A stretch of 64,000 nt of DNA from Pseudomonadota bacterium. Lineage in GTDB: Bacteria; Chloroflexota; UBA6077; JAJPGT01. The position numbers and the translations under genes are program-made. The stretch is taken from contig JAJPGT010000052.1 in assembly GCA_021325655.1 (NCBI GenBank), positions 124,001-188,000 on the forward strand. The letters run 5' to 3'. A model generated the notes under the pieces. The model was not told where the DNA came from. It ran no database searches and saw nothing but the letters and a program-made list of their open reading frames with translations. Shown piece by piece: positions 17,879 through 27,175 of this stretch (position 1 is its first letter; each line of letters opens with the position of its first letter).

Positions 17879-19840
17879 ATGACCGTCACAGGTGAAGCGG
17901 GAACGATCTCCGCGCTGCTGAAAGAGGAACGCCGCTATCCGCCCCCACCGGAGTTCGCCGCCCAGGCCAACGCCAACGATCCGGCGATCTACGCGCGTGC
18001 CGAGGCGGATCCCGAAGGCTTCTGGGCTGAGCAAGCGGCTCGGCTGGATTGGTTCACCCCGTTTCAGCAGGTGCTGGAATGGAAACCACCCTACGCGAAG
18101 TGGTTCCTCGGCGGAACGCTGAACGCCACGTACAACTGCGTCGACCGCCACGCGAAGACCTGGCGGCGCAACAAGGCGGCGATCATCTGGGAAGGTGAGC
18201 CGGGCGACGAGCGGGTGCTGACCTACGGCGACCTGCTGCGCGAGGTGAACCGGGCCGCCGCGGCGCTGAAGCGGCTGGGTGTGAAGAAGGGCGACCGGGT
18301 CGCCATCTACATGCCGATGATCCCGGAGCTGCCGATCGCGATGCTCGCTTGCGCCCGCCTGGGCGCGCCGTTCACCGTAGTCTTCGGCGGCTTCAGCCCG
18401 GACGCGCTACGCGAGCGGATCGCCGACTCCGCCGCGAAGGTGGCGATCACTGCCGACGGCGGCTACCGGCGCGGCAACGTCGTCGGGCTGAAGGCGAACG
18501 TGGACGCGGCGATCAGCGGCGAGACGACCATCGAGAAGGTGCTGGTGGTGCGCCGCACCGGGGCGCCGATCCAGATGCAGGAGGGACGCGATCTCTGGTG
18601 GCACGAGGCGCTGGACGCCGAGGGCTACCCCCGCGTGCCCTGCGAGCCGGTCGACAGCGAGCACCCGCTGTACATCCTGTACACCTCCGGCACTACGGGC
18701 AAACCGAAGGGGGTGCTGCATACCACCGCCGGATATCTGGTGGGCACCTCCGCGACACATCGACTGATCTTCGACATCAAAGAAGAGGACGTCTACTGGT
18801 GTACCGCGGACATCGGCTGGGTGACCGGGCACTCGTACATCGTCTTCGGCCCGATGGTGAACGGTGCGACCAACATCATGTATGAGGGCGCGCCCGATTG
18901 GCCGGACAAGGATCGCTTCTGGGCACTCGTAGAGAAGTACCGCATCACCATCCTGTACACCGCGCCCACGGCGATCCGCTCCTTCATGCGCTGGGGAACG
19001 GAGTATCCCGCCCGCCACGACATGTCCAGCCTGCGGCTGCTGGGGACCGTGGGCGAGCCGATCAACCCGGAGGCCTGGGTCTGGTACTGGGAGCATATCG
19101 GCGGCGGCCGCTGCCCGATTGTCGACACCTGGTGGCAGACCGAGACCGGGCAGATCATGATCTCCCCGCTGCCAGGCCTCACCACCACCGTGCCCGGCTC
19201 GGCCACCAAGCCGTTCCCGGGGGTCAAGGCGGAGATCCTGGACGAGGCGGGGAACCCCGTCCCGGACAATACCGGCGGCAACCTGGTGCTGTCTCGTCCC
19301 TGGCCGGCGATGATGCGCACCATCTGGGGCGATGACGAGCGCTACGTGCGGCAGTACTGGTCCAAGTACCCGGGCAAGTATCTCACGGGCGACGGCGCGC
19401 GGCGCGACGAGGACGGCAACTTCTGGCTGCTGGGCCGGGTGGACGACGTTCTGAACGTGGCCGGGCATCGCCTCGGGACGATGGAGATCGAGAGCGCGCT
19501 GGTCAGCCACCCGGCGGTGGCCGAGGCGGCAGTAATCGGGATCAGCCACGAGATCAAGGGACAGGGCGTGGCCGCCTTCGTCACCCTGCGTGCCGGGGCC
19601 ACCCCGAGCGATCAGCTCAAAGAGGAGCTGCGTGAGCAGGTAGCCAAGGTGATCAGCCCGATCGCCCGGCCCGACAAGATCTTCTTCACCGCGGAGCTGC
19701 CCAAGACCCGCTCGGCCAAGATCATGCGCCGGCTGCTGCGCGACATCGCCGAGGGCCGCGCGCTTGGCGACACGACCACGCTCACCGATCCGGCCGTGCT
19801 GGCGGAGCTCAAGAAGCGCTACGAGGAGAAGGAGAGCTAG
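17879..19840 (+). CDS. acs: Acetyl-CoA synthetase (AMP-forming)
   Basis: A 653-residue acyl-adenylate enzyme converting acetate, ATP and CoA to acetyl-CoA, the usual length for Acs. The P-loop [11 protein letters not shown] is at about 267-277; [15 protein letters not shown], the A5 motif WWQTETG, and A8 [22 protein letters not shown] are all typical. The regulatory/catalytic lysine in the A10 motif is Lys614 (RSAKIMRR), the residue acetylated by Pat-type enzymes in other bacteria. The start is ATG 17879; the open frame extends upstream without homology. It is monocistronic, closed by the hairpin at 19858-19912. Confidence 0.95.
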   Translation: MTVTGEAGTISALLKEERRYPPPPEFAAQANANDPAIYARAEADPEGFWAEQAARLDWFTPFQQVLEWKPPYAKWFLGGTLNATYNCVDRHAKTWRRNKAAIIWEGEPGDERVLTYGDLLREVNRAAAALKRLGVKKGDRVAIYMPMIPELPIAMLACARLGAPFTVVFGGFSPDALRERIADSAAKVAITADGGYRRGNVVGLKANVDAAISGETTIEKVLVVRRTGAPIQMQEGRDLWWHEALDAEGYPRVPCEPVDSEHPLYILYTSGTTGKPKGVLHTTAGYLVGTSATHRLIFDIKEEDVYWCTADIGWVTGHSYIVFGPMVNGATNIMYEGAPDWPDKDRFWALVEKYRITILYTAPTAIRSFMRWGTEYPARHDMSSLRLLGTVGEPINPEAWVWYWEHIGGGRCPIVDTWWQTETGQIMISPLPGLTTTVPGSATKPFPGVKAEILDEAGNPVPDNTGGNLVLSRPWPAMMRTIWGDDERYVRQYWSKYPGKYLTGDGARRDEDGNFWLLGRVDDVLNVAGHRLGTMEIESALVSHPAVAEAAVIGISHEIKGQGVAAFVTLRAGATPSDQLKEELREQVAKVISPIARPDKIFFTAELPKTRSAKIMRRLLRDIAEGRALGDTTTLTDPAVLAELKKRYEEKES

Positions 19841-19857
19841 CGGCGGGCCAAGAGACC

Positions 19858-19912
19858 GGAGCAGGGGCGGCGCGGGCGACGCTGGATCCGCCGTCGGCGC
19901 CGCCCCTGCTCC
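19858..19912. terminator. Bidirectional terminator hairpin between acs and a small convergent gene
   Basis: Two perfect 15-nt arms (GGAGCAGGGGCGGCG and complement, 19858-19872 and 19898-19912) enclose a 25-nt loop that can itself fold. It begins 17 nt after the acs stop, and its far arm ends on the stop codon of the convergent small ORF (19912-20121), as expected for a shared terminator. Confidence 0.65.
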
Positions 19913-20121
19913 TATTCCGTTCCCTCGCCGTCCTCGTTCTTCCAGAACAGGTGCGCCCAGCAGGGCGGGTCACCCCCTAACTCCTCATCGTCGGCACCGT
20001 CGGCGACCACTGGACGTGGCGAGGGGGTTGCGTTAGCCTGTGTCTCCACTTCTTCGCGCGCCAATACGCGGTCGTCACCTCTGGAGCGCTCGGCTTGGTT
20101 AGAGGAACAAGAATTGCTCAT
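19912..20121 (-). CDS. Small hypothetical acidic protein with a DPPCWAHLF motif
   Basis: A 69-residue protein, very acidic in its C-terminal half (ADDEELGGDPPCWAHLFW then an acidic tail). I do not know its function. The Cys-Trp-x-His cluster at the end of an otherwise disordered, polar chain is reminiscent of short bacterial proteins carrying a D-P-x-C-W motif, possibly metal- or partner-binding. Support for it being real: its stop coincides with the acs terminator arm, it diverges from the 20261 gene with a 139-bp promoter-like gap, and its composition differs from shadow ORFs. The ribosome-binding site (GGTGAG) is weak. Confidence 0.5.
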   Translation of the reverse strand: MSNSCSSNQAERSRGDDRVLAREEVETQANATPSPRPVVADGADDEELGGDPPCWAHLFWKNEDGEGTE

Positions 20122-20260
20122 GGCTCACCGTGCCAATGTTACACTGGACCCTATCCCGACGGGATGAGCGTCCTTACGTTCTTAACGTTCGGGTCGCTGG
20201 CCGGCCATCGCGTTTCGGCCGTTCTGCGCCGTTCGCGTCGCTCAAGGAGCGTCGTCGCGA
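20122..20260. promoter_or_regulatory. Divergent intergenic region with two small inverted repeats
   Basis: This is a 139-bp, comparatively AT-rich gap. It holds ATCCCGACGGGAT (20153-20165, 6-bp arms around one base) and ACGTTCTTAACGT (20176-20188, 5-bp arms). Such symmetric sites are operator-like. A -10-like TACACT lies at 20140-20145, but no well-spaced -35 was found. Confidence 0.35.
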
Positions 20261-22735
20261 ATGATAGCCATCCTCGCGCTGCTCTCTCTCCTGGCGACTC
20301 TCGTCGGCGGGCCGTGGCTGCAGGTTGCGCAGCAGAGCGGGCCGAACGGTCCTGGCCAGCAGAGCCCGGCCGGAGGCGGTCCCGCCCCACAGCCCGCCCC
20401 AACCGGACTCCAGATGAACGCCCGCGCCGGCCTGGACGGCATCGCCCGGGTAGGGACCTGGGTTCCGGTCGAGGTCGAGTTCACCAACCAGGGTGACGAC
20501 GTCGAGGGCGAGGTCCAGGTGCGGGTGGAGGACGCCCGACGCCAGGGAGTGTATGGCCGTGCCCCGACGGTCTACACGCTGCCGGTGTCGCTGCCGCCTC
20601 GATCGCACAAGCGCCTGCTGATGGACGTGCTGTTCCCATCGGACACCAACCAGCTCAAAGCCACGCTCGTCTCGAATGGCAAGGAGCTGGTCACGCAGGA
20701 CATCAGCGTCACCCGAGCGGCGCTGGGCGACTTCATCTGTGGGGTGATCTCCCGCGATCCCCAGGCATTCGACTTTCTGCCCTCCCTGGACCTCAACGGA
20801 CCGCAGCGGCGGGTACGCCTGGCGCGGCTGGACCCGGTGGAGGTGCCGGACCGCGCCCAGCTCCTCTCCTCGCTCGACTGCCTCATTCTCTCCAACGCGC
20901 AGTCGTCGTCGCTCCGCCCGGAACAACTGGAGGCGTTGCGGGTATGGGTCGGCGCGGGCGGGCTGCTGATCGCGGTGGGTGGTCCCACCTGGCAGAAGAC
21001 GCTCGCGCCGCTCCCCGACGATCTGCTGGCGGCGCACCCAACCGAGCTGGCGACGGTGGATCGGCTGGACGGGCTGGTCGAGCTGACCGGGCAGGCGCCC
21101 ACTCATCCTGGTCCGTGGCTCATCTCGCGCGGCCGGGCCAGCGGCACCGTGGTCGCCCAGCAGGACGGCATCCCGCTCATCGTTGGTCGCAAGCAGGGGC
21201 AGGGGACCATCTTCTACCTCGCGTTCGACCCGAGCTCGCAGGCACTCGGCAGTTGGCCCGGCCAGCCGTTCATCTGGCGCTACCTGCTGGCACACGCCAG
21301 CGTCGACACGGGCGTCGGCTCCACGCTCGCCCGACCCTACATGCGCTGGGGGCGCCTGCCGCGCGCCGCGCTGGGCGACTTCGACTCGCTGCCGGAGCCG
21401 GACTTCAACTGGGCCGTCTGGGGACTGCTGCTGTATGCCCTGATTATCGGCCCGGTGTGCTTCCTGTTCCTACGCCGGGTTGACCGGCCGCTGCTGGCGC
21501 TGCTGACCGTGCCCGGACTGGCGCTCGGTACCTCGGCGCTGTTCGTCCTTCTCGTCGCCGCAGAGCGCGAGGGCGACCTCGCGGCGACCAAGGCGACCGT
21601 AATCCGGGGTGTCGGCAGCCTCGCCTTCAGCCGGACCTACGTGAGCGTGTTCGCCCGGCACGGTGGCACATTCGATGTGAACGTTCCGCCGGGCGGGCTC
21701 CTGTTCGGGCTCTACTACCCGTTCCCGATGCGCTCCTACACCGACACGCCCGATTGGGCGCTGCGGGTGGCCGAAGGGGCGGACGTGCGGGTGGACTCGC
21801 TGACGATGAACGACGGCTCGCTGGCCACGTTTGCTGTCGACCAGCAGTTCAACCTCAACGGCCAGGTCGACACGGCGCTGGTGGCGGATCACGACCAGAT
21901 CGTCGGCACGGTGACGAACCACCTCGGCCAGCCATTGCGCTCGGCGGCGCTGCTGCTAGATATGCAGTCCGTCTATCCACTCGGAGACCTGGAGCCCGGG
22001 GAGTCGCGGACCGTCTCCATCACCCTGCCGGAGCGAGCAGCGATCGGGTATGGGGTGCCAACCGGGCTCGCGTCCCAGATCTATCCGGGGTGGAACGCGG
22101 CGCGGCCCGAAGATAGCTCCCGCCGCGACCTGCTGGAGTCGATCTTCTCGTCTCGGTACTACGCCGCGCGGATGGATATGTCGGGGACGACCCTGGTCGG
22201 CTGGCTCGCGCACAACCCCACCTCGCTGGACGTCAACGGAACGCCGCTGGCGAGCGTGGAGTACACCCTATTCGTGAGCTCGATCCCCGTGTCGTTCCCA
22301 GACCACTACGAGGGGGAGCTGCGCCCCTCGCTGCTGGCACGCCAGCACCTGACGGTGGCGCCGGTGGGGCAGCAGGACTTCGGCAGCTACACGCTGGCCC
22401 CGGGCGAGTCCGTCTCGCTGCAGTTCACCCTGCCCGACCGGCCCGAGCGGCTGGAGGTGCAATCGCTCACCGTCAATCTGGAAGGACAGCCGTCTGGCCA
22501 GTCCACGGTGCTCACCAATGGGGTTGGCCATCTGTCGCTGTTCGATTGGCGGGCCGCCGCCTGGCGTGACTGGGAGGCGCACTTCGGCGGGACGCGCCTG
22601 GACGATCCGCAGCGCTTCATCTCCGCGGGCGGCGACATCCGGGTGAAGTACACCTTCGACCCACCGCCGAATAGTAACCTCACCCAGATTCGGCTCACTC
22701 GCTTCGACATCTCCGGTCAGGTACGAGCACCATGA
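20261..22735 (+). CDS. Large envelope protein of unknown function, first gene of the MoxR/ABC cluster
   Basis: An 824-residue protein with an N-terminal signal or anchor (IAILALLSLLATLVGG), an extracytoplasmic beta-rich region, a Rossmann-like segment (LEALRVWVGAGGLLIAVGG, about residues 220-245) resembling glutamine-amidotransferase-like domains found in such clusters, two central membrane helices (about 385-435, with the turn FLRRVDRP), then another long extracytoplasmic part. No catalytic triad is visible. The stop overlaps the ATPase gene (ATGA), so it is translationally coupled to the ABC exporter and may be its periplasmic partner. AAGGAG precedes the ATG by 12 nt. Confidence 0.85.
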   Translation: MIAILALLSLLATLVGGPWLQVAQQSGPNGPGQQSPAGGGPAPQPAPTGLQMNARAGLDGIARVGTWVPVEVEFTNQGDDVEGEVQVRVEDARRQGVYGRAPTVYTLPVSLPPRSHKRLLMDVLFPSDTNQLKATLVSNGKELVTQDISVTRAALGDFICGVISRDPQAFDFLPSLDLNGPQRRVRLARLDPVEVPDRAQLLSSLDCLILSNAQSSSLRPEQLEALRVWVGAGGLLIAVGGPTWQKTLAPLPDDLLAAHPTELATVDRLDGLVELTGQAPTHPGPWLISRGRASGTVVAQQDGIPLIVGRKQGQGTIFYLAFDPSSQALGSWPGQPFIWRYLLAHASVDTGVGSTLARPYMRWGRLPRAALGDFDSLPEPDFNWAVWGLLLYALIIGPVCFLFLRRVDRPLLALLTVPGLALGTSALFVLLVAAEREGDLAATKATVIRGVGSLAFSRTYVSVFARHGGTFDVNVPPGGLLFGLYYPFPMRSYTDTPDWALRVAEGADVRVDSLTMNDGSLATFAVDQQFNLNGQVDTALVADHDQIVGTVTNHLGQPLRSAALLLDMQSVYPLGDLEPGESRTVSITLPERAAIGYGVPTGLASQIYPGWNAARPEDSSRRDLLESIFSSRYYAARMDMSGTTLVGWLAHNPTSLDVNGTPLASVEYTLFVSSIPVSFPDHYEGELRPSLLARQHLTVAPVGQQDFGSYTLAPGESVSLQFTLPDRPERLEVQSLTVNLEGQPSGQSTVLTNGVGHLSLFDWRAAAWRDWEAHFGGTRLDDPQRFISAGGDIRVKYTFDPPPNSNLTQIRLTRFDISGQVRAP

Positions 22736-23463
22736 GTGTGGAAATTAGCGGACTGTCCTGTCGCGGTCGAAACGAGCACGGGCTGACGAACATCAGCCTG
22801 AGTGTCGCCCGCGGCAACGCCTGCCTGCTGCTCGGGCCGAACGGGGCGGGGAAGAGTCTGTTGCTCGCTACTCTCGTCGGGCTGGTGCGGCCGACGGCTG
22901 GGCGCGTGGTGGTGAATGGGCTGGACCTGGTGCGGCAGACGACCGCGGTCCGCCGGGCAACCGGTTACCTGCCGCAGCTCCCCTCGGCGTTTGTGGGGCT
23001 GACGGTCTATGAGCAGCTCGACTTCCTGGCGCGCTGCCACGGGCTGGTGGGCCGCGAGCGGGAGGAGAGCGTGACCACGATGCTCGAAGTGGTCGGCCTG
23101 CTGGAAGTGTCCCGGATGGAGGCGGCGCTGCTTACCCCCGGCCAGCAGCGGCGGCTGGCGCTGGCCGGGGCGCTAGTCCACCACCCGGCCGTGCTGCTGC
23201 TGGACACACCGCTGGCCGGGCTGGACGTGGCTGGACGCGAAGAGCTGCTGGAAGTGCTCCACGAGGTCCGGGCGCTCGGCGCCACCTGCTTGATCGCCTC
23301 CGACCGCCCGGCGGAAGTGTTCGGGCTATGTACGCAGGCGGCGGTGCTCGACGCCGGCTTGCTGCGCTGGTACGGGCCGATCGCGGACCTGCCGGCTGAG
23401 TACGGCGGAACAGCGACGCCCGCTCCCTCCAGCGCGGGCGAGGTGCTGGGAGGAGTCTCCTAG
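22732..23463 (+). CDS. ABC transporter ATP-binding protein with degenerate catalytic site
   Basis: A 243-residue nucleotide-binding subunit of an ABC-2 type exporter. Walker A GPNGAGKS is intact (residues 35-42), but the signature is LTPGQQRR instead of LSGGQ, the residue after the Walker B Asp158 is Thr159 where the catalytic Glu is expected (LLLDTPLAG), and the switch His is replaced in IASDRPAEV (Asp191). Such changes in other NBDs leave ATP binding but strongly reduce hydrolysis. It overlaps the upstream gene by 4 bp and abuts the permease start. It may act as a regulatory or structural subunit. Confidence 0.88.
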   Translation: MSVEISGLSCRGRNEHGLTNISLSVARGNACLLLGPNGAGKSLLLATLVGLVRPTAGRVVVNGLDLVRQTTAVRRATGYLPQLPSAFVGLTVYEQLDFLARCHGLVGREREESVTTMLEVVGLLEVSRMEAALLTPGQQRRLALAGALVHHPAVLLLDTPLAGLDVAGREELLEVLHEVRALGATCLIASDRPAEVFGLCTQAAVLDAGLLRWYGPIADLPAEYGGTATPAPSSAGEVLGGVS

Positions 23464-24408
23464 ATGCTGATCCTGGCGGTGCTGACCAAGGAGCTGCAGG
23501 TCTGGCTCAGGCGTCCGGCGACGTTCGGGCTGTACACGCTGCTGGTGCTTACGACCGGCGGCGTGGTCGTCCTGGGCACGGCGACCGTGCTGGCGCAGGG
23601 CGTTGGCCCGGTGCCGGCGCTGTTCTCGACCGGCGCCACCGCCACCTCGGGGCTCACCGCGCTCGTCTCCTCGTACCGTGCAATGTGGCTGTTCCTGGTC
23701 GGGGCGATCTGCCTCCTGCTGGCCAGCAGCCTGGTGGCGCCAGCGGTGGCGAGCGCCGCGATCCAGGGCGAGCGCGAGGCGGGCACGTTCGATCTGCTGC
23801 TGGCCAGCGGGATGAGCCCGAGCGCGGTCGCGCTGGGCAAGCTGTTTGGCGCCACGGTGTTCGTCCTGCTGCTGCTCGGCACCGCGCTGCCGGTCTTCGC
23901 CGCGTCCTGGCTGTTCGGGGGGGTGAGCCTCCAGGAGGCGGGGCCGGCGCTGCTGGTGGTCATCGCCTCCGTGGTGCTGTTTGCCTCGCTCGGGCTGTTC
24001 TTCTCGACCTTCATCCCGTCGTCGCTGGCCGCGGCGCTGTACGCTTACTTGATCGTCAACACGCTAACTCTCGGCACCGCGGCGCTCTACCTGGTGGCCG
24101 CCTCTGTCCGCCTCGGCGACACCTTCGGGGTGCTGGTTTACCTGAATCCCTACCTGGCGCTGCTGTCCGCCTCCGAGTCGCTGCGCCAGGACGTCGTCTC
24201 GCTGCTGCCGCTATCCGAGCGCGGCTTGCTGCCGGGGCCAGCGCAGCAGGTGTTCGGCCTGCTAGTGGCGTTGCCTCACTGGGCCACCACGGTGGCGCTG
24301 TACGCTGTCGCCAGCCTGGTGCTGGTGTATCTGAGCGGGGTGGTGCTCGACCCGATGCACCCGCTCAAGACACGCGGCCTGCGCGCACCACGGAGCGCCA
24401 CGCGATGA
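23464..24408 (+). CDS. ABC-2 type transporter permease
   Basis: A 314-residue membrane protein with about six hydrophobic helices, starting MLILAVLTKELQVWLRRP, the typical amphipathic entry of ABC-2 permeases, with the conserved loop AIQGEREAGTFDLLLASGMSP between helices 2 and 3. It starts directly after the ATPase stop (TAGATG) and so forms one translational unit with it. The cargo is unknown; similar pairs in other bacteria accompany gliding or envelope-assembly genes. Confidence 0.88.
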   Translation: MLILAVLTKELQVWLRRPATFGLYTLLVLTTGGVVVLGTATVLAQGVGPVPALFSTGATATSGLTALVSSYRAMWLFLVGAICLLLASSLVAPAVASAAIQGEREAGTFDLLLASGMSPSAVALGKLFGATVFVLLLLGTALPVFAASWLFGGVSLQEAGPALLVVIASVVLFASLGLFFSTFIPSSLAAALYAYLIVNTLTLGTAALYLVAASVRLGDTFGVLVYLNPYLALLSASESLRQDVVSLLPLSERGLLPGPAQQVFGLLVALPHWATTVALYAVASLVLVYLSGVVLDPMHPLKTRGLRAPRSATR

Positions 24409-24466
24409 CGCTCCTGGCGCCTCGAACGATCTGTGCCGCCGGACACCTGCGAGGGAGGTTGGTCCC

Positions 24467-26095
24467 ATGAGCGTCCGTTTGACCCGCCGGGAGGACGCCG
24501 TCGAATTCTGGCGTCTGTACGGCTACCTGTCGCGCGCGCTCGCGCTGCGCCGTGCTGTCGTCTGGGGAACCCGCCTGCTGGCGTTCGGCCTGGCCGCCTC
24601 CACGCTCGCCGTGCTCGCACTGCGCCTGCTCGGCCGCGGCCTCCCGCCGCTGCCGACGCTGTTCGCCCCGGCGCTCGTGCTGGGCGCGCTCGGGCTGCTG
24701 GTCGGCTACCTGCGCCGGGACCAGCCGGAGCGCGCGGTCTGGCTCGCGGACACGCACCTGGATCTGAAGGAACGGCTGACGACCGCGCTCGAGCTGATCC
24801 GGACCGGCAGCACCCAGCCGCTGGCGGCCGCTCAGGTCTCGGACGCGGTGATGCACTTCGCGCGCTTCGACCCGCTGGACGCCTTCCCGGTCCGCATCCC
24901 GCTGCGCGCCGGGAACCTGGCGGTCATCCTCGCGGTGCTGCTGCCGATCGCCGCGCTGGCGCCCAATCCGCTGGCCAGCCCAGCCAAACCGATGGACCGC
25001 AGCCGCGAGATCGCCAAGGAAGAGGCGGAGAAGATCGACCAACTGTCCCAGGAGCTGGCGCAGCAGCAGAACTCCCAGAGCGAGGAGATTCGCCGGCTGC
25101 TCCAGGAAGCCTCCAAAGCGATGAATCCCGACACTCACACGCCGGACCAGTCGCTTGCCGCGCTGGACGATCTGCAGGATCAGCTCTATCGACTCGACAG
25201 CCAGGATAGCCAGGGCCTGGACGCGGCGCTCGCCGCGCTCGCCGCGTCGCTGGCGAGCACGCCCGGACAGCAGGACCTGGCCAAGCGGTTGGCGACCGGC
25301 GATCTGAAGCAAGTGTCGAGCAGTCTGCGCCGCCTGGCCAACGACCAGAAGTCGCTGGATCCAACCCAGCGCGCGCAGCTCGCCCAGGCGCTGCAAGCCG
25401 CCGCTCAGAGCGCGGGGCAGTCGAACGCCCGCTTCGCGCAGCAACTCCAGGCGGCCGCCAACGCGCTGAACAGCGGCCAGCAGGACAGCGCCGAGCAAGC
25501 GCAGCAGGCGCTGAACAACGCCGCTGCTCAGGCCGAAGCGGCATCCAACCGCGAGCGAGCCCTGTCGCAGCTCCAGAGCAGCCGCGCGAACCTGGCGCGG
25601 AGCCTGGGGCAGCAGCCGACTGCTGGCCGCTCGAACGGCGGCGGCCAGCGCGGCCAGAGCCAGAACCCGGGCGACAACCCCCGCAACCAGACGCAGGGCG
25701 GCCAGCAGGGTAACAGCTCAGATCAGGGCCAGGGCGATGGTGCCCAGCAAGGGCGCGAGCAGGCGAACAACCAGCAAGGGAGCCAGCCAGGCGGCTCCAG
25801 CGCCGGCACGGGCGACGCCCCCGGCCAGGGCGACCAGATCTACGACCCGCTGTTCTCAGGCGGCCACCCGGAGCAGGTGCCCGGGCAGGACCAGCCCGAT
25901 TCGGCGTCGGTCTCGCCCGATCCCTACCTCTCGCCCGCGGAGCAGAACGGCTCCCAGGTAGGCTATCGCGACGTGTATGGCCAGTACCAGCAGCGCGCCG
26001 TCAAGAACATCGAGCAGACGTACGTTCCGCTCGGGCTCAAGGACCTGGTGCGCCAGTACTTCGACGAGCTGGACCCGAACAAGTCAGGAGGCTAG
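24467..26095 (+). CDS. Membrane-anchored Gln/Asn-rich coiled-coil protein (DUF4175-like)
   Basis: A 542-residue protein with two or three N-terminal membrane helices (about residues 25-80 and 142-165), a coiled-coil region rich in Glu/Lys/Gln (about 180-390), a low-complexity Gln/Gly/Asn segment (about 395-470), and an ordered C-terminal tail ending YVPLGLKDLVRQYFDELDPN. The layout resembles DUF4175-type proteins encoded beside MoxR/DUF58 genes. The ordered tail, unusually well defined after a disordered stretch, may dock to the MoxR ATPase encoded 6 bp later. GAGGGAGG precedes the ATG. Confidence 0.82.
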   Translation: MSVRLTRREDAVEFWRLYGYLSRALALRRAVVWGTRLLAFGLAASTLAVLALRLLGRGLPPLPTLFAPALVLGALGLLVGYLRRDQPERAVWLADTHLDLKERLTTALELIRTGSTQPLAAAQVSDAVMHFARFDPLDAFPVRIPLRAGNLAVILAVLLPIAALAPNPLASPAKPMDRSREIAKEEAEKIDQLSQELAQQQNSQSEEIRRLLQEASKAMNPDTHTPDQSLAALDDLQDQLYRLDSQDSQGLDAALAALAASLASTPGQQDLAKRLATGDLKQVSSSLRRLANDQKSLDPTQRAQLAQALQAAAQSAGQSNARFAQQLQAAANALNSGQQDSAEQAQQALNNAAAQAEAASNRERALSQLQSSRANLARSLGQQPTAGRSNGGGQRGQSQNPGDNPRNQTQGGQQGNSSDQGQGDGAQQGREQANNQQGSQPGGSSAGTGDAPGQGDQIYDPLFSGGHPEQVPGQDQPDSASVSPDPYLSPAEQNGSQVGYRDVYGQYQQRAVKNIEQTYVPLGLKDLVRQYFDELDPNKSGG

Positions 26096-26101
26096 TGGCA
26101 G

Positions 26102-27079
26102 ATGCTCGAAACGGCTCTGTCCCCGAGCGAGTTCGTTACTACCGCCCGGGCGATCGAAACCGAGGTCAGCAAGTTTATCGTTGGCCAGACCCAGGTCGTC
26201 CGTGGGGTGCTGATCGGGATGTTGGCGGGCGGCCACGTGCTGCTCGAAGGGGTGCCCGGGCTAGGCAAGACGATGCTGGTGCGGACGCTGGGCACCGCGC
26301 TGGATCTGACCTTCTGTCGGGTGCAGTTCACCCCGGACCTGATGCCGGCGGACATTACCGGCACCAACGTCATCTTTGAGGACGAGTCCGGGGTGCGCAG
26401 CTTCCGCTTCCAGCAGGGCCCCATCTTCGCCAACATCGTGCTCGCGGACGAGATCAACCGCGCCACGCCCAAGACGCAGTCCGCGCTGCTCGAAGCGATG
26501 CAGGAGCACCGCGTCAGCGCCGGGCGGAGCACGCATCATCTGCCGGAGCCGTTCTTCGTGCTCGCCACCCAGAATCCGATCGAGATGGAGGGCACCTATC
26601 CCCTCCCGGAGGCTCAGCTCGACCGCTTCCTGTTCAAGCTCCAGGTGCCGTTCCCGAGCGCCGACGAGCTGAAGGAGATCGCCCGCCGCACCACGACCGG
26701 ACAGCCAGTCGAGGTGAGCACCGTGGCCGATGGCCCCACCCTGCTCCGGATGATGGCCTTCTGCCGTGAGCTACCGGTCGCGAGCGCGGTGATGGACTAC
26801 GCCGTCCGGCTGGTGACCCGGACGCACCCGGAGGATCCGGCGAGCCCGCCCCTGGTCAAGCAGTATGTCCGCTACGGCTCGAGCCCGCGTGGGCTCCAGG
26901 CGATCGTCCTGGGGGCCAAGGTGCGGGCGCTGCTCGAGGGGCGCTTCAACGTGGCGCTGGAGGACCTGCGCGCCGTGGCGCCCGCGGCGCTGCGCCACCG
27001 GGTGCTGCTGAACTTCGAGGCGGATGCCGAGGGCATCAGCGCCGACCGGATCATCGCCGAGGTAATCGAAACCAACTGA
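26102..27079 (+). CDS. MoxR-family AAA+ ATPase
   Basis: A 325-residue cytosolic AAA+ ATPase of the MoxR branch, thought to act as a chaperone that matures or remodels VWA-domain proteins. Walker A is GVPGLGKT (residues 50-57), Walker B VLADEINRA followed by the MoxR hallmark TPKTQSALLEAMQE, sensor 1 ATQNPIEMEGTYPLPEAQLDRF, and the C-terminal lid. AGGAGG sits upstream of the ATG. Its neighbours (DUF58 and two VWA proteins) are the usual partners, supporting this role. Confidence 0.95.
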   Translation: MLETALSPSEFVTTARAIETEVSKFIVGQTQVVRGVLIGMLAGGHVLLEGVPGLGKTMLVRTLGTALDLTFCRVQFTPDLMPADITGTNVIFEDESGVRSFRFQQGPIFANIVLADEINRATPKTQSALLEAMQEHRVSAGRSTHHLPEPFFVLATQNPIEMEGTYPLPEAQLDRFLFKLQVPFPSADELKEIARRTTTGQPVEVSTVADGPTLLRMMAFCRELPVASAVMDYAVRLVTRTHPEDPASPPLVKQYVRYGSSPRGLQAIVLGAKVRALLEGRFNVALEDLRAVAPAALRHRVLLNFEADAEGISADRIIAEVIETN

Positions 27080-27175
27080 CACGGGTCGAGCAGGCCCATC
27101 CGACCGGCGAGCAGCTCAGGGGCTCGTGGTCGGGCGGGCGGCGCGGCGTTGATCGCTGCCGGTGGGAGCTTCGAC

